Shown: positions 35,901-44,284 of the stretch, piece after piece | Layout: each line of letters opens with the position of its first letter | Position numbering within the stretch: the first letter of the stretch is position 1 | Origin: Mycobacterium aquaticum | GTDB lineage: Bacteria; Actinomycetota; Actinomycetes; Mycobacteriales; Mycobacteriaceae | DNA length: 64,000 bases | Assembly (NCBI RefSeq): GCF_002086485.1 | Contig: NZ_MVHF01000031.1 | Coordinates: 28,954 to 92,953 of the forward strand | Direction of reading: 5' to 3' | Translations under genes and position numbers: made by a program | The notes under the pieces: generated by a model | Told to the model about the DNA's origin: nothing | Seen by the model: the letters and a program-made list of their open reading frames with translations, nothing else | Databases searched by the model: none

Positions 35901-35910
35901 TTTGATCAAA
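35901..35910. promoter_or_regulatory. Candidate Mce1R operator
   Basis: TTTGATCAAA is a perfect 10-bp palindrome, ten bases from the fadD5 start, inside the 84-base fadD5-mce1R divergent region. A further half site (GTTGATA) adjoins it. FadR-type GntR repressors typically bind such AT-containing palindromes in the promoter they share. Confidence 0.5.
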
Positions 35911-35974
35911 CATAGGGTTGCCCCGGTCACACTATGGCCTCGGCCTCACGAGGACAAGCCTGACCGGAGATCAT

Positions 35975-36700
35975 GTGAACGCACCCGCCCGCCCCGCCGC
36001 GCGGCGCCGTCGCGTCGCCCGCCGCGAGCAACTCTCCGACGAGGTCGCGGCGCATTTGCGCGCCGAGATCATGACCGGCGTCCTGCGGCCCGGCACGTTC
36101 ATCCGGTTGGACGAAACCGCGGCCACGCTGGGCGTCAGCATCACACCGGTGCGCGAGGCGCTGCGCACGCTGCGCGGCGAGGGCATGGTGCAACTGGAGC
36201 CGCACCGCGGGCATGTCGTGGTCCCGTTGACCCGCACCGACGTCGAGGACATCTTCTGGTTGCAGGCCACCATCGCGCGCGAACTCGCCGCCACCGCCGT
36301 CGAGCGCATCACCGACGAGGAGATCGACGAGCTCGAGCACCTCAATGCCGACCTCGAAGGGGCGGTCGCCCGGGCGGACGCCGAGGAGATCTCGTCGGCC
36401 GAGTTCGCGTTCCACCGTGCCTTCAACCGGGCCAGCGGACGAATCAAGTTGGCCTGGTTTCTTCTTCACGTCGCACGGTATCTGCCCGCGCTGGTGTATT
36501 CGAACGATCCACGGTGGGGCGCCGATGCGGTCGAACATCATCGAGCCTTGATCGCGGCACTGCGACGTCGCGACACCGCCGGCGTGGTGCAACTCAACGC
36601 CGTCCAGTTCACCGATGGCGCAACGCGGTTGATCGCCCGGCTGGACGAGAGCGGCATGTGGAATCACGAAAACGAGTCCGATTCGGCATCGGATATGTAA
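35975..36700 (+). CDS. mce1R: Mce1R, FadR-subfamily GntR regulator
   Basis: 241 residues from the GTG at 35975, preceded by CGGAGA. N-terminal GntR winged helix (SDEVAAHLRAEIMTGVLRPGTFIRLDETAATLGVS) and C-terminal FCD ligand domain with conserved His residues (FHRAFNR; EHHRALIAAL). Mce1R represses the mce1 operon in M. tuberculosis. The divergent position relative to fadD5 is conserved here. Confidence 0.9.
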   Translation: MNAPARPAARRRRVARREQLSDEVAAHLRAEIMTGVLRPGTFIRLDETAATLGVSITPVREALRTLRGEGMVQLEPHRGHVVVPLTRTDVEDIFWLQATIARELAATAVERITDEEIDELEHLNADLEGAVARADAEEISSAEFAFHRAFNRASGRIKLAWFLLHVARYLPALVYSNDPRWGADAVEHHRALIAALRRRDTAGVVQLNAVQFTDGATRLIARLDESGMWNHENESDSASDM

Positions 36701-36710
36701 CGATCCGCGG

Positions 36711-38051
36711 GTGGGGGTCAACCGTAACTGGTTCGTGTCGTTGCTCGCTGCCATCGCACTGCTGTGCGCCACCGCCGTGCCCGCGGCCGCCGATCCGGTC
36801 ACCGGCAACTGCGGGTTCGAGCCGGATGACATATATGCCAAGGAATTTCAGTGCAATCGCTACGGCGAGTTCTACACCCCGCCTGATCCACTACCGGCAG
36901 GCAACCCCGGTGATCTGATCCGCAGCGAGCCCATGCGGATCGTCTACGAACCGTCCGGGCAACTCGGCAGCTGGGTGGCCACCGCCACCCGAATCATGTA
37001 CCTCAGCAATGACTCTCGTGGTAAGCCCACCGCGGTCACCGGCACCTACTTCGAGCCCGACCGGCCCTGGCCGGGAGCCGGACCACGCCCGTTGATCGCG
37101 TTCGCACCGGGCACCCAGGGACAGGGTGACCAGTGCGCGCCGTCGCGGGTGTTCGGCCAGAGCATCCACTTTTCCAGCGGCCTCGACATCACCATGGGCT
37201 ACGAGGAACTGTTCGTCGCCACCATGGTCGCGCGCGGATTCGCGGTCGTGGTAACCGATTACGAGGGTTTGGGCACTCCGGGCGTGCACACCTACGTCAA
37301 CCGGCTGGCCGAGGCGCAGGCACTGCTGGACGCGGCGCGCGCGGCCAAGAGACTGCCGGGGACGTCGCTGACGCCGGACGGACCCGTGGCGCTGTGGGGT
37401 TATTCGCAGGGCGGCGGAGCCAGCGCAGCAGCCGTGGAATCGGCCCCCGGCTACGCACCCGAGCTGCATCTGGTGGGTGCGTACGCCGGCGCACCGCCGG
37501 CCGATCTGCCCGAGTTGCTGCCCTATGTCGACGGCAGCATCCTGGTCGGAGCTGTCGGCTACCTCATCAACGGCGCCATCGCGGCCTACCCCGAAGCCGC
37601 CGACGCGATCCACGACAAGCTCACCCCGCAGGGCGAGGACCTGCTGGCCAAGACCAAGGACCAGTGCGTCGTCGAGACCGCGCTGACGTTCGGTTTCCAT
37701 CATCTGCGTTCGTATTTCAACGGCGACCCCTATGAAGTGATCGCCAACGAGCCGTTCAAGAGCCTGCTCGATCTGCAGCGCATCGGCCGGCTCAAACCCA
37801 CTGCGCCGGTGTTCATCGACAGCAACCACTTCGATCCGCTGGTGCCGTGGACCGGCGCCAACCAGCTCGGTCGGGACTGGTGCGCACAGGGGGCCGACGT
37901 CGAGTTCTGGACCAATGACCAGCCGCCGTTCCTCAACAAGCTGGCGGTCAACCACGCGCTGGCCTACTTCATGGACGGCGAGCGCGGTATGCAGTGGATC
38001 GCCGACCGGTTCAACGGTGTACCGACCACGCCGAACTGCGGGCAGTTCTAG
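36711..38051 (+). CDS. Secretory lipase family (LIP) protein
   Basis: 446 residues from the GTG at 36711. Sec signal peptide (LLAAIALLCATAVPAAA), then an alpha/beta-hydrolase of the secretory lipase family (PF03583): nucleophile elbow GYSQGG (Ser232), TDYEGLG, and a His/Asp set in the C-terminal part (DSNHFDPLVPW, VNHALAYF). It probably releases fatty acids outside the cell, which would suit its position next to the Mce1 fatty-acid import genes. It begins ten bases after mce1R. Confidence 0.87.
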   Translation: MGVNRNWFVSLLAAIALLCATAVPAAADPVTGNCGFEPDDIYAKEFQCNRYGEFYTPPDPLPAGNPGDLIRSEPMRIVYEPSGQLGSWVATATRIMYLSNDSRGKPTAVTGTYFEPDRPWPGAGPRPLIAFAPGTQGQGDQCAPSRVFGQSIHFSSGLDITMGYEELFVATMVARGFAVVVTDYEGLGTPGVHTYVNRLAEAQALLDAARAAKRLPGTSLTPDGPVALWGYSQGGGASAAAVESAPGYAPELHLVGAYAGAPPADLPELLPYVDGSILVGAVGYLINGAIAAYPEAADAIHDKLTPQGEDLLAKTKDQCVVETALTFGFHHLRSYFNGDPYEVIANEPFKSLLDLQRIGRLKPTAPVFIDSNHFDPLVPWTGANQLGRDWCAQGADVEFWTNDQPPFLNKLAVNHALAYFMDGERGMQWIADRFNGVPTTPNCGQF

Positions 38052-38077
38052 GCCGGGCCACTCGCCCAGTGGTTTGG

Positions 38078-38521
38078 CTAGGCCGACAGCTGCTGCGCCC
38101 GGCCGATCAGGGCGTTGGCCAAGTGGTCCAGGGTGTCACCGATGAGCTTCTTCACCATCAGGCTGGGGATCGGCAGCTTGGTGTCGACCTCGACCTCCAT
38201 GTCGACCTGCAACAGCGTGCTGGCCCCGAGGGGCACGACCGAGAAGCGCTGCTCCTGCTTGGAGAAGTGGTCACCCTGCTGCAGCACGGTGTAGATCTGG
38301 TTTTCGGCCGGATAGTAGACCGCGGTGATGAACACTCCGGCCTGCCCTTGGATCTCGACGTCCAACCGCAGCTGGCTGGGCCGGCCGTCGTCATAACGGG
38401 CCAGAATCCAGCATCCCTTGATCTCTGGGTTCCACTGCGGATAGGCCTCGAAGTCGGCGACGATCGCCATGATCGTCTCGGCGGGGGCGTCGACTTCGAC
38501 TGTCTTACTTACCAGCGGCAT
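38078..38521 (-). CDS. SRPBCC family protein (Rv0164/TB18.5-like)
   Basis: 147 residues of START/SRPBCC fold (VEVDAPAETIMAIVADFEAYPQWNPEIKG at the N-terminus, long C-terminal helix). Such proteins bind hydrophobic ligands. Gene order next to a hotdog thioesterase and alcohol dehydrogenase reproduces Rv0162c-Rv0164. It overlaps the thioesterase gene by 17 bases. Confidence 0.87.
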   Translation of the reverse strand: MPLVSKTVEVDAPAETIMAIVADFEAYPQWNPEIKGCWILARYDDGRPSQLRLDVEIQGQAGVFITAVYYPAENQIYTVLQQGDHFSKQEQRFSVVPLGASTLLQVDMEVEVDTKLPIPSLMVKKLIGDTLDHLANALIGRAQQLSA

Positions 38522-38957
38522 CCGCCGAGCATATCGACCTCAGCAGGGACCTGATCTCATCGGGAATCGGCACCGGGCGTCGGGACTGCCGATCGACGTA
38601 GACATGCACCCAGTGACCGACCGCGGCGACCGGCCCGTCGGACCGAAAGAGCCCCAGTCGGTACGTGACGCTGCTACTGCCCAATCGGGTCACCGACAGC
38701 CCCACGACCAGCGGATCGGGGAACTTCAGCTCAGACAGGAACCGGCAGCCCGACTCCGCCACCACCCCCAGCCACGGCGCCGTGATCGGGTCGATATCGC
38801 AGTTCGTGTTGATCCAGGCGTTGATCGCGGTGTCGAACAGTTCGTAGTACACCGCGTTGTTCAGGTGCCCGAACATGTCGTTGTCGGTCCACCGCGTGAG
38901 CACCGGCCAGTGCAGTGAAAAGTCGGCAGAGGTGAATTCGGCGGGAGCCTCGGTCAT
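38505..38957 (-). CDS. Acyl-CoA thioesterase, hotdog (4HBT) fold (Rv0163-like)
   Basis: 150 residues with the 4HBT motif TRWTDNDMFGHLNNAVYYELFDTAINAW, whose Asp is the usual catalytic residue, and the second half VTRLGSSSVTYRLGLF. It hydrolyses acyl-CoA esters. It forms an operon with the SRPBCC gene and is divergent from the alcohol dehydrogenase. Confidence 0.86.
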   Translation of the reverse strand: MTEAPAEFTSADFSLHWPVLTRWTDNDMFGHLNNAVYYELFDTAINAWINTNCDIDPITAPWLGVVAESGCRFLSELKFPDPLVVGLSVTRLGSSSVTYRLGLFRSDGPVAAVGHWVHVYVDRQSRRPVPIPDEIRSLLRSICSADAAGK

Positions 38958-38992
38958 GGTGGAAGTCTGACAGTCACGGCAGGCTGTTGGTC

Positions 38993-40084
38993 ATGAAGAT
39001 CCGTGGAGCCGTCCTCGACCGCATCGGCCTGCCCCGCCCCTACGCCCAGTCCGGGCCCCTGACCGTGTCCGACCTCGATCTCGCCGGGCCGGGCCCCGGC
39101 GAACTGCTGGTCCGAATCGAAGCGGCGGGACTGTGCCATTCCGACCTTTCGGTGGTGGACGGCAACCGGGTGCGCCCGGTCCCGATGCTGTTGGGGCACG
39201 AGGCCGCCGGGATCGTCGAGGCCGGCGACAGTGACCTGCCCATCGGCCAGCGCGTGGTGATGACCTTCCTGCCGCGCTGCGGCAGTTGTCCGGCGTGCGC
39301 CACCGACGGGTTGACCCCCTGCGGCCCGGGCAGCGCCGCCAACGGCGCGGGCACGCTGATGGACGGCGGCATCCGGCTCACGCGTGATGGCGAGCCGGTG
39401 TTCCATCACCTCGGGGTGTCCGGGTTCGCCACGTACGCCGTGGTGGATCGCCGATCGGTGGTGCCCGTGCCCGCCGACGTCCCGCCGGTCGTCGCGTCCC
39501 TGTTGGGTTGCGCGGTGCTCACCGGCGGCGGCGCCGTCCTCAATGTGGGCAAACCACAGCCCGGCCAGACGGTCGTTGTGGTGGGGCTGGGCGGCGTGGG
39601 GATGGCGGCGGCCCTCACCGCGCTGGCCCATGACGACGTCCGCGTCGTCGGTGTCGATCAGGTGACGGACAAACTGGACCGGGCCCGCGCGCTGGGCGTG
39701 CACGAGACCTACACGCCCGAGCAAGCTGCCGATGTCAAGGCCACGGTCGTGATCGAGGCGGCCGGACATCCGGCCGCACTGGAGACCGCGATCGCGTTGA
39801 CGGGTCCGGGCGGTCGCACCATCACCGTCGGCCTGCCCCGCCCCGATGCGCGGATCTCGGTGTCCCCATTGGGTTTCGTCGCCGAGGGACGCTCACTCAT
39901 CGGCAGCTACTTAGGTTCGGCGGTCCCCGCCCGCGACATCCCGCGCTTCGTGGAACTGTGGCGGGCCGGGCGGCTGCCCGTCGAGCAGCTGGTGTCGGCG
40001 ACCATTGCGCTCGACGACATCAACGCCGGGATGGACGCTCTGGCCGACGGCACCGCGGTGCGTCAGATCATCAAGTTCGACTAG
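38993..40084 (+). CDS. Zinc-dependent alcohol dehydrogenase (Rv0162c AdhE1-like)
   Basis: 363 residues from the ATG at 38993. Catalytic zinc ligands in AAGLCHSDLS and GHEAAG, the structural zinc lobe CGSCPACATDGLTPC, and the NAD Rossmann motif VVGLGGVGMAAAL are all present. It belongs to the class III/aryl-alcohol MDR dehydrogenases. Synteny with Rv0162c supports orthology. Its stop at 40084 overlaps the convergent acyl-CoA dehydrogenase by four bases. Confidence 0.88.
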   Translation: MKIRGAVLDRIGLPRPYAQSGPLTVSDLDLAGPGPGELLVRIEAAGLCHSDLSVVDGNRVRPVPMLLGHEAAGIVEAGDSDLPIGQRVVMTFLPRCGSCPACATDGLTPCGPGSAANGAGTLMDGGIRLTRDGEPVFHHLGVSGFATYAVVDRRSVVPVPADVPPVVASLLGCAVLTGGGAVLNVGKPQPGQTVVVVGLGGVGMAAALTALAHDDVRVVGVDQVTDKLDRARALGVHETYTPEQAADVKATVVIEAAGHPAALETAIALTGPGGRTITVGLPRPDARISVSPLGFVAEGRSLIGSYLGSAVPARDIPRFVELWRAGRLPVEQLVSATIALDDINAGMDALADGTAVRQIIKFD

Positions 40085-41805
40085 AACCAGCTGTCGCGCA
40101 TCTCGAGGGTGGTGCGGTCCAGGCTCTCCAGCAGATCCAACTGCGGCGCAGTCCTTGGCAATTCGTAGCGGAAGAAATACCGGGCCGCCTGCCGCTTGCC
40201 CTTATAGAAGTCGCTGGAGAAATCTCCGTCTGCTTTCTCGGCGGCCAGGAGTTGTTCCAACCAGATCCACGCCACCACGATGTGCCCGAAGGCCTCCAGG
40301 TACACCGCACTGTTGGCCATCGCGGCTTCGACGTCGCCTGCGGCGAACATCCCCGCTGTCACCCCGGCGAGGCGCTGCCAGGCGGCGTCGAGCTGATCGG
40401 CCAGGTCGACTGCCGCGCCTTCCCGGGCGGCCTTGACCGTCACGGTGATGCGCTCCCCCAGCGCCATCAAGCTGGCCCCACCGTTCTGGGTCACCTTGCG
40501 GCCCAACAGATCCAGACTCTGGATGCCGTGCGTACCCTCGTGGATCGGGTTCAGCCGGTTGTCCCGATAGTGCTGCTCGACGTCGTACTCGCGGGTGTAT
40601 CCGTAGCCGCCGTGCACCTGGATCGCCAGGTTGTTGGCCTCCAGGCACCACTGCGACGGCCAGCTCTTGGCCACCGGGGTCAGGATGTCGAGCAGAGCGG
40701 TGTCGCCGGTGTCGACCAGCTTGGCGCAATACAGGCCGAGCGCCAGGCCGCCTTCCACATAGGCCTTCTGCGCCAACAGCATTCGCTTCACATCGGGATG
40801 CTCGATGATCGGTACCTGCGGCGTCGTCGGATCTTTGACACCCAACGGGCGGCCCTGGGGCCGCTCCCGGGCATACTGCACCGATTTGAGGTAGCCCGTG
40901 TAGCCCAACGCCACCGCGCCCATGCCGACGCCGAGCCGGGCCTCGTTCATCATGTGGAACATGTAGACGATGCCGCGGTGCGGTTCGCCGACGAGATAGC
41001 CGACGGCGCCGTCGAAGTTGAGCACGGTGTTGGTGATACCCCGTTGTCCCATCTTGTGATTCAGCCCGGAGATGGCCACGCCGTTGCGGGTGCCGTCGGC
41101 GAGGTACTTCGGCACGATGAACAGCGAGATGCCTTTGGTTCCGGCGGGCCCGCCGGGGATCTTCGCCAGCACCAGGTTGACGATGTTCTCGGTCAACTCG
41201 TGCTCGGCGCCGGAAATCCACATCTTCGAGCCGAACAACCGGTAGCTGCCGTCGTCCGCAGGCTCGGCACGGGTGGTGATATCGGCCAGCGATGACCCGG
41301 CCTGCGTTTCCGAGAGCGCCATCGTTCCCGAAAATCGGCCTGCCAGCATCGGTTTGACGAAGTCCTCGATCTGCTCGGCCGAGCCGAACCGGGCCAGCAG
41401 GTTGGCGTTGGCAATGGTCAGCATCAGGTATCCCGAGGTCGACACGTTGGCCGCGGCGATCCAGGCGAACGCGGCCTGCGCCACGACGGCGGGCAGCTGC
41501 GCCCCGCCGAGTTCGGCATCCATGCCCATGGCCAGCAGATCGGCTGCCGCGAAAGCGTCCCAGGCGGCTTTCACCTCGGGGATCAACGTGACGGTCTGCC
41601 CGTCGAAGCTCGGCTCGTTGGCGTCGGAGAGCTTGTTGTGCGGAGCGAAGTAGCGGGTCGCCAGTTGCTCCGACAGCTCGAGCACGCCGTCGAAGGTCTC
41701 GCGCGAATGCTCGGCGAAGCGGTCCAGCGCGGTGAGCTCCTCGACATGCAGCCATTCGTAGAGCAGAAACTCCAGATCCCGGCGCGACATGATGGTCGAC
41801 TTCAT
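40081..41805 (-). CDS. Acyl-CoA dehydrogenase (long, with C-terminal extension)
   Basis: 574 residues from the ATG at 41805. FAD-binding and substrate motifs MALSETQAGSSLADITTRA and YRLFGSKMWISGAEHE, the catalytic-region IHEGTHGIQSLDLLGRKV with Glu, and the extra C-terminal domain of the AidB-like long-chain acyl-CoA dehydrogenases. It oxidises acyl-CoA to enoyl-CoA. It is divergent from a MarR-type regulator whose operator lies in the shared region, so it may be under its control. Confidence 0.88.
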   Translation of the reverse strand: MKSTIMSRRDLEFLLYEWLHVEELTALDRFAEHSRETFDGVLELSEQLATRYFAPHNKLSDANEPSFDGQTVTLIPEVKAAWDAFAAADLLAMGMDAELGGAQLPAVVAQAAFAWIAAANVSTSGYLMLTIANANLLARFGSAEQIEDFVKPMLAGRFSGTMALSETQAGSSLADITTRAEPADDGSYRLFGSKMWISGAEHELTENIVNLVLAKIPGGPAGTKGISLFIVPKYLADGTRNGVAISGLNHKMGQRGITNTVLNFDGAVGYLVGEPHRGIVYMFHMMNEARLGVGMGAVALGYTGYLKSVQYARERPQGRPLGVKDPTTPQVPIIEHPDVKRMLLAQKAYVEGGLALGLYCAKLVDTGDTALLDILTPVAKSWPSQWCLEANNLAIQVHGGYGYTREYDVEQHYRDNRLNPIHEGTHGIQSLDLLGRKVTQNGGASLMALGERITVTVKAAREGAAVDLADQLDAAWQRLAGVTAGMFAAGDVEAAMANSAVYLEAFGHIVVAWIWLEQLLAAEKADGDFSSDFYKGKRQAARYFFRYELPRTAPQLDLLESLDRTTLEMRDSWF

Positions 41806-41828
41806 CCGACCAGTCTGGGCTTCGACTG

Positions 41829-41859
41829 TTGACGACCACGGCCCGACCCGGCGTATAGT
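41829..41859 (+). promoter_or_regulatory. Candidate promoter of the MarR-methyltransferase operon
   Basis: TTGACG (41829-41834) and TATAGT (41854-41859), 19 bases apart. The -10 hexamer is overlapped by the inverted repeat at 41858-41883, as expected for autorepression. Confidence 0.4.
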
Positions 41860-41883
41860 TCGTTTAGTTTGTACTGAACGAAC
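41858..41883. promoter_or_regulatory. Inverted-repeat operator upstream of the MarR gene
   Basis: GTTCGTTTAG-N6-CTGAACGAAC: arms match at nine of ten positions. It lies 15 bases before the MarR TTG start, between it and the divergent acyl-CoA dehydrogenase. Confidence 0.6.
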
Positions 41884-41897
41884 AGACTGGAGGGCCG

Positions 41898-42368
41898 TTG
41901 ACACCAGAAGAGTCGGAGTTCGTCGACCGCATCGGGCTCTTCATGGAGCTGCTCGGCGGATCACGCACGATGGGCCGCGTCTACGGCTGGTTGATGATCT
42001 CCGACCCGCCGGAGCAATCGCTCACCGCGCTGGCCGACACGCTCTCGGTCAGCAAGGCCTCGGTGAGCACCGTCGCGCGCCAGCTGCAAGAAGGCGGGCT
42101 GATCGAGCGGCTGCCCAGCGCGAGCCGGCAGCACCGCTACCGCGTGCGGCCCGGAGGTTTCACCAGTGTGCTCAGCGTGCAGCTGGCGCGGATGAAGCTC
42201 GGCATCGAGGCCGCCGATTTCGGGCTGTCGATCCTCGACGGGAACCGCCCCGGCCAACGCGAACGGCTCGAGGATTTCAAGCACTTCTGCGAATTCTCCA
42301 GCCGGGACTACCACGACGAGATGCTCCGGATGTGGGCCGAGTACCGACAACAGAGGAGGGGGTCATGA
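41898..42368 (+). CDS. GbsR/MarR-type transcriptional regulator
   Basis: 156 residues. The start codon is TTG at 41898, fixed by a perfect GGAGG five bases upstream. A winged helix (SLTALADTLSVSKASVSTVARQL then GLIERLPSASRQHRYRVRPGG) is followed by a helical dimerisation tail. The end overlaps the methyltransferase ATG (ATGA). The inverted repeat over its promoter suggests autorepression. Confidence 0.85.
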   Translation: MTPEESEFVDRIGLFMELLGGSRTMGRVYGWLMISDPPEQSLTALADTLSVSKASVSTVARQLQEGGLIERLPSASRQHRYRVRPGGFTSVLSVQLARMKLGIEAADFGLSILDGNRPGQRERLEDFKHFCEFSSRDYHDEMLRMWAEYRQQRRGS

Positions 42369-43183
42369 CGACCAACAAGGTGGACTTCAGCTCGGTGCGC
42401 TGGGGATCGGTGGAATGGACCAACCTGTGCACGCTGTATCTGCGGGCCTGCGAAAGCCGGTTGGCACAACCGGTTCTCGGCGACCACGCGGCCGCCGATG
42501 CCGTCGAACGCATCGACTACGACTTCAAGCGGATGCACCGGGCGTCACAGCCGTGGGCCAATCAGTTCCTGGTCGGGCTGCGCGCCAAGCAACTCGACGA
42601 CTGGACCAATGATTTCCTGGCCCGCCACCCCGACGCCGTCGTGCTGCATCTCGGGTGCGGGCTGGACACTCGCGCCTTCCGTGTGCGGCGCCCCGACACC
42701 GTCGAATGGTTCGACGTGGATCAGCCCGGCGTGGTCGAGCTGCGGCGCAAGCTCTACGACGATGGGCCGGGCTACCGCATGATCGGATCGTCGGTGACCG
42801 ATGCCGGCTGGCTCGACGAGGTTCCCACCGGCCGGCCCACGTTGATCGTGGCCGAAGGGCTGTTGATGTATCTGGAGGAAAGCGACGTGCGGGAGCTGCT
42901 GCAGCGCCTGACCGACCGCTTCGAGCACGGCGAGATCGACTTCGACACCATCGCCCCGATCGGCCCCAAGCTGTCCCGGCTGTTCAGCAACGGGATGGTC
43001 AAATGGGGCATCAGCGACATGAGCGAGGTCGAACGCTGGATTCCACGGCTGCGGCTCATCGACCGAGTGCCCGCCTACGCCAACTACCGCACGATTCCGC
43101 TCACGCCGCAACGGCTGCTGCTGGGTTTCTTCAACGCCACCGTCGCGGGGCGCTACGACGTCTTGAACCAGTTCCGGTTCTAG
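42365..43183 (+). CDS. Class I SAM-dependent methyltransferase (LCM/PF04072 family)
   Basis: 272 residues from the ATG at 42365; a longer frame from 41789 is non-coding. The SAM motif LHLGCGLDTRAFRV (about 94-107), WFDVDQPGVVELRR and VAEGLLMYLEESDVRELL identify the leucine carboxyl-methyltransferase-like family that is common in mycobacteria as putative O-methyltransferases. The substrate is unknown. It is translationally coupled to the MarR gene and converges with the TetR gene with a four-base overlap. Confidence 0.87.
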   Translation: MTTNKVDFSSVRWGSVEWTNLCTLYLRACESRLAQPVLGDHAAADAVERIDYDFKRMHRASQPWANQFLVGLRAKQLDDWTNDFLARHPDAVVLHLGCGLDTRAFRVRRPDTVEWFDVDQPGVVELRRKLYDDGPGYRMIGSSVTDAGWLDEVPTGRPTLIVAEGLLMYLEESDVRELLQRLTDRFEHGEIDFDTIAPIGPKLSRLFSNGMVKWGISDMSEVERWIPRLRLIDRVPAYANYRTIPLTPQRLLLGFFNATVAGRYDVLNQFRF

Positions 43184-43845
43184 ACGTCGATACCCAGCGG
43201 TGACTCGTTGCGGATGGTCTCGTCGCGGATCAGCCCGCGCAGCAGCGCGGTGCTGAACTCGACGGCGATCTCCTGCGCCGAGCGCCTGCCGTGCGGCCGC
43301 AGCCACCGGTAGGCGCCCAGGGTCATGCCGATGTAGCCAAGCGCCAGCACGTGCGAGTCGCAGTCGTAGAACTCGCCGCTGGCGATGCCTCGGTCGATGA
43401 CGTCGCGCACATGCTCGTAGACCTGCGCCTCGGCGTGCCGGATGTAGGCGACCTGTTCCTCGGTGAACCACTCGGTGATGTAGGGCCCCTCTTGGAAGTA
43501 CACCGCCGCCTTCTCCAGGTCGTTGGCGATGCCGACCAGCAGCCGACGAGTGAAGTTGTAGATGGTCTCGCGGGCAGAGGCGGTGGGATCGTCGTGCAGG
43601 GCCTCCACGGTGAAGTCCGCGGTGCTCTTGTACAGGTCGTAGAGGATCAGCGACTTGCTGGCGTAATAGTGGTAGACCGTGGCCTTGTTGAGCCCGACGG
43701 CCTCGGCCACGTCGTCCATCCGGGTGCCGTGGTAGCCGCGCGCGGCGAACAGTTTGGCGGCCACGGTCAACAATTCGTCGCGCCGCGATGTACCGTTCGT
43801 GGACGCGGCACCGCGGCCTCGCCCGGCCTCTGGATCGGATGCCAT
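43180..43845 (-). CDS. TetR family regulator (Rv0158-like)
   Basis: 221 residues. N-terminal TetR helix-turn-helix (LLTVAAKLFAARGYHGTRMDDVAEAVGLNKATVYHYYASKSLIL) and a TetR_C domain. Its position beside a 36-residue microprotein matches Rv0158/Rv0157A. The upstream region contains TCAAC-N6-GTTGA (around 43865), a possible operator. Confidence 0.85.
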   Translation of the reverse strand: MASDPEAGRGRGAASTNGTSRRDELLTVAAKLFAARGYHGTRMDDVAEAVGLNKATVYHYYASKSLILYDLYKSTADFTVEALHDDPTASARETIYNFTRRLLVGIANDLEKAAVYFQEGPYITEWFTEEQVAYIRHAEAQVYEHVRDVIDRGIASGEFYDCDSHVLALGYIGMTLGAYRWLRPHGRRSAQEIAVEFSTALLRGLIRDETIRNESPLGIDV

Positions 43846-43924
43846 AGGAATCTCCGTACTTCACCTATCAACTCGTTGGTTGAACAGTGTATGCAATGCC
43901 TGGTCCGCGCGGGCCCAACCGGTC

Positions 43925-43930
43925 TAGACT
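43925..43930 (+). promoter_or_regulatory. -10 element placed for a leaderless microprotein mRNA
   Basis: TAGACT fits TANNNT and lies six bases before the ATG at 43937, so transcription would start at or next to the A of the start codon. There is no ribosome site. Confidence 0.5.
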
Positions 43931-43936
43931 TCGCGC

Positions 43937-44047
43937 ATGGATCCGAATCCGGACTACGACGCCAGTGACGAGATCGAGTACTTCTTCAACTGGGTTCCCT
44001 GGGGCCTGCGCGGCGTGTACCCGCCCCCGGCGTATCCCCCGGTATAA
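43937..44047 (+). CDS. 36-residue microprotein (Rv0157A-like), probably leaderless
   Basis: An acidic N-terminus (MDPNPDYDASDEIEY) leads into an aromatic and Pro-rich tail (FFNWVPWGLRGVYPPPAYPP). It is too short for most gene finders. The -10 element six bases upstream predicts a leaderless mRNA. Its place between the TetR gene and the pntA/B side of the block recalls the short Rv0157A of M. tuberculosis. No signal peptide or membrane helix is evident. Function unknown. The following 44048-44284 shows no further gene. Confidence 0.6.
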   Translation: MDPNPDYDASDEIEYFFNWVPWGLRGVYPPPAYPPV

Positions 44048-44284
44048 GCACATCCTGACGTCTCGGCGCGTTCGTCACGCGGACGCGCCTCCATCTCGCT
44101 TCCGCAGATAACCATCGAACCGGCGCCCGCCCGTGACCACACCGGGCTTCTGATCCGCGCCGCAGCCACACCTTGAATCACTGCCCACGCGGGCCCGTTC
44201 ACGCCTGACCATCGACCGCGAATTCAACGCAGATGTCGCTGCCCGGGTGGGTTTGCAACATCAACGTCGAATTCGATGCGGGAA

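Noticed and set aside
38052..38077. Bidirectional terminator between the lipase and SRPBCC genes
   Set aside because: Only a five-base CCACT/AGTGG stem; too weak to call.
41789..42364. N-terminal extension of the methyltransferase
   Set aside because: Overlaps the MarR gene in another frame; ATGA coupling at 42365 is convincing.
44048..44284. Additional small gene
   Set aside because: No ORF with a ribosome site, leaderless promoter or sensible composition in 237 bases.
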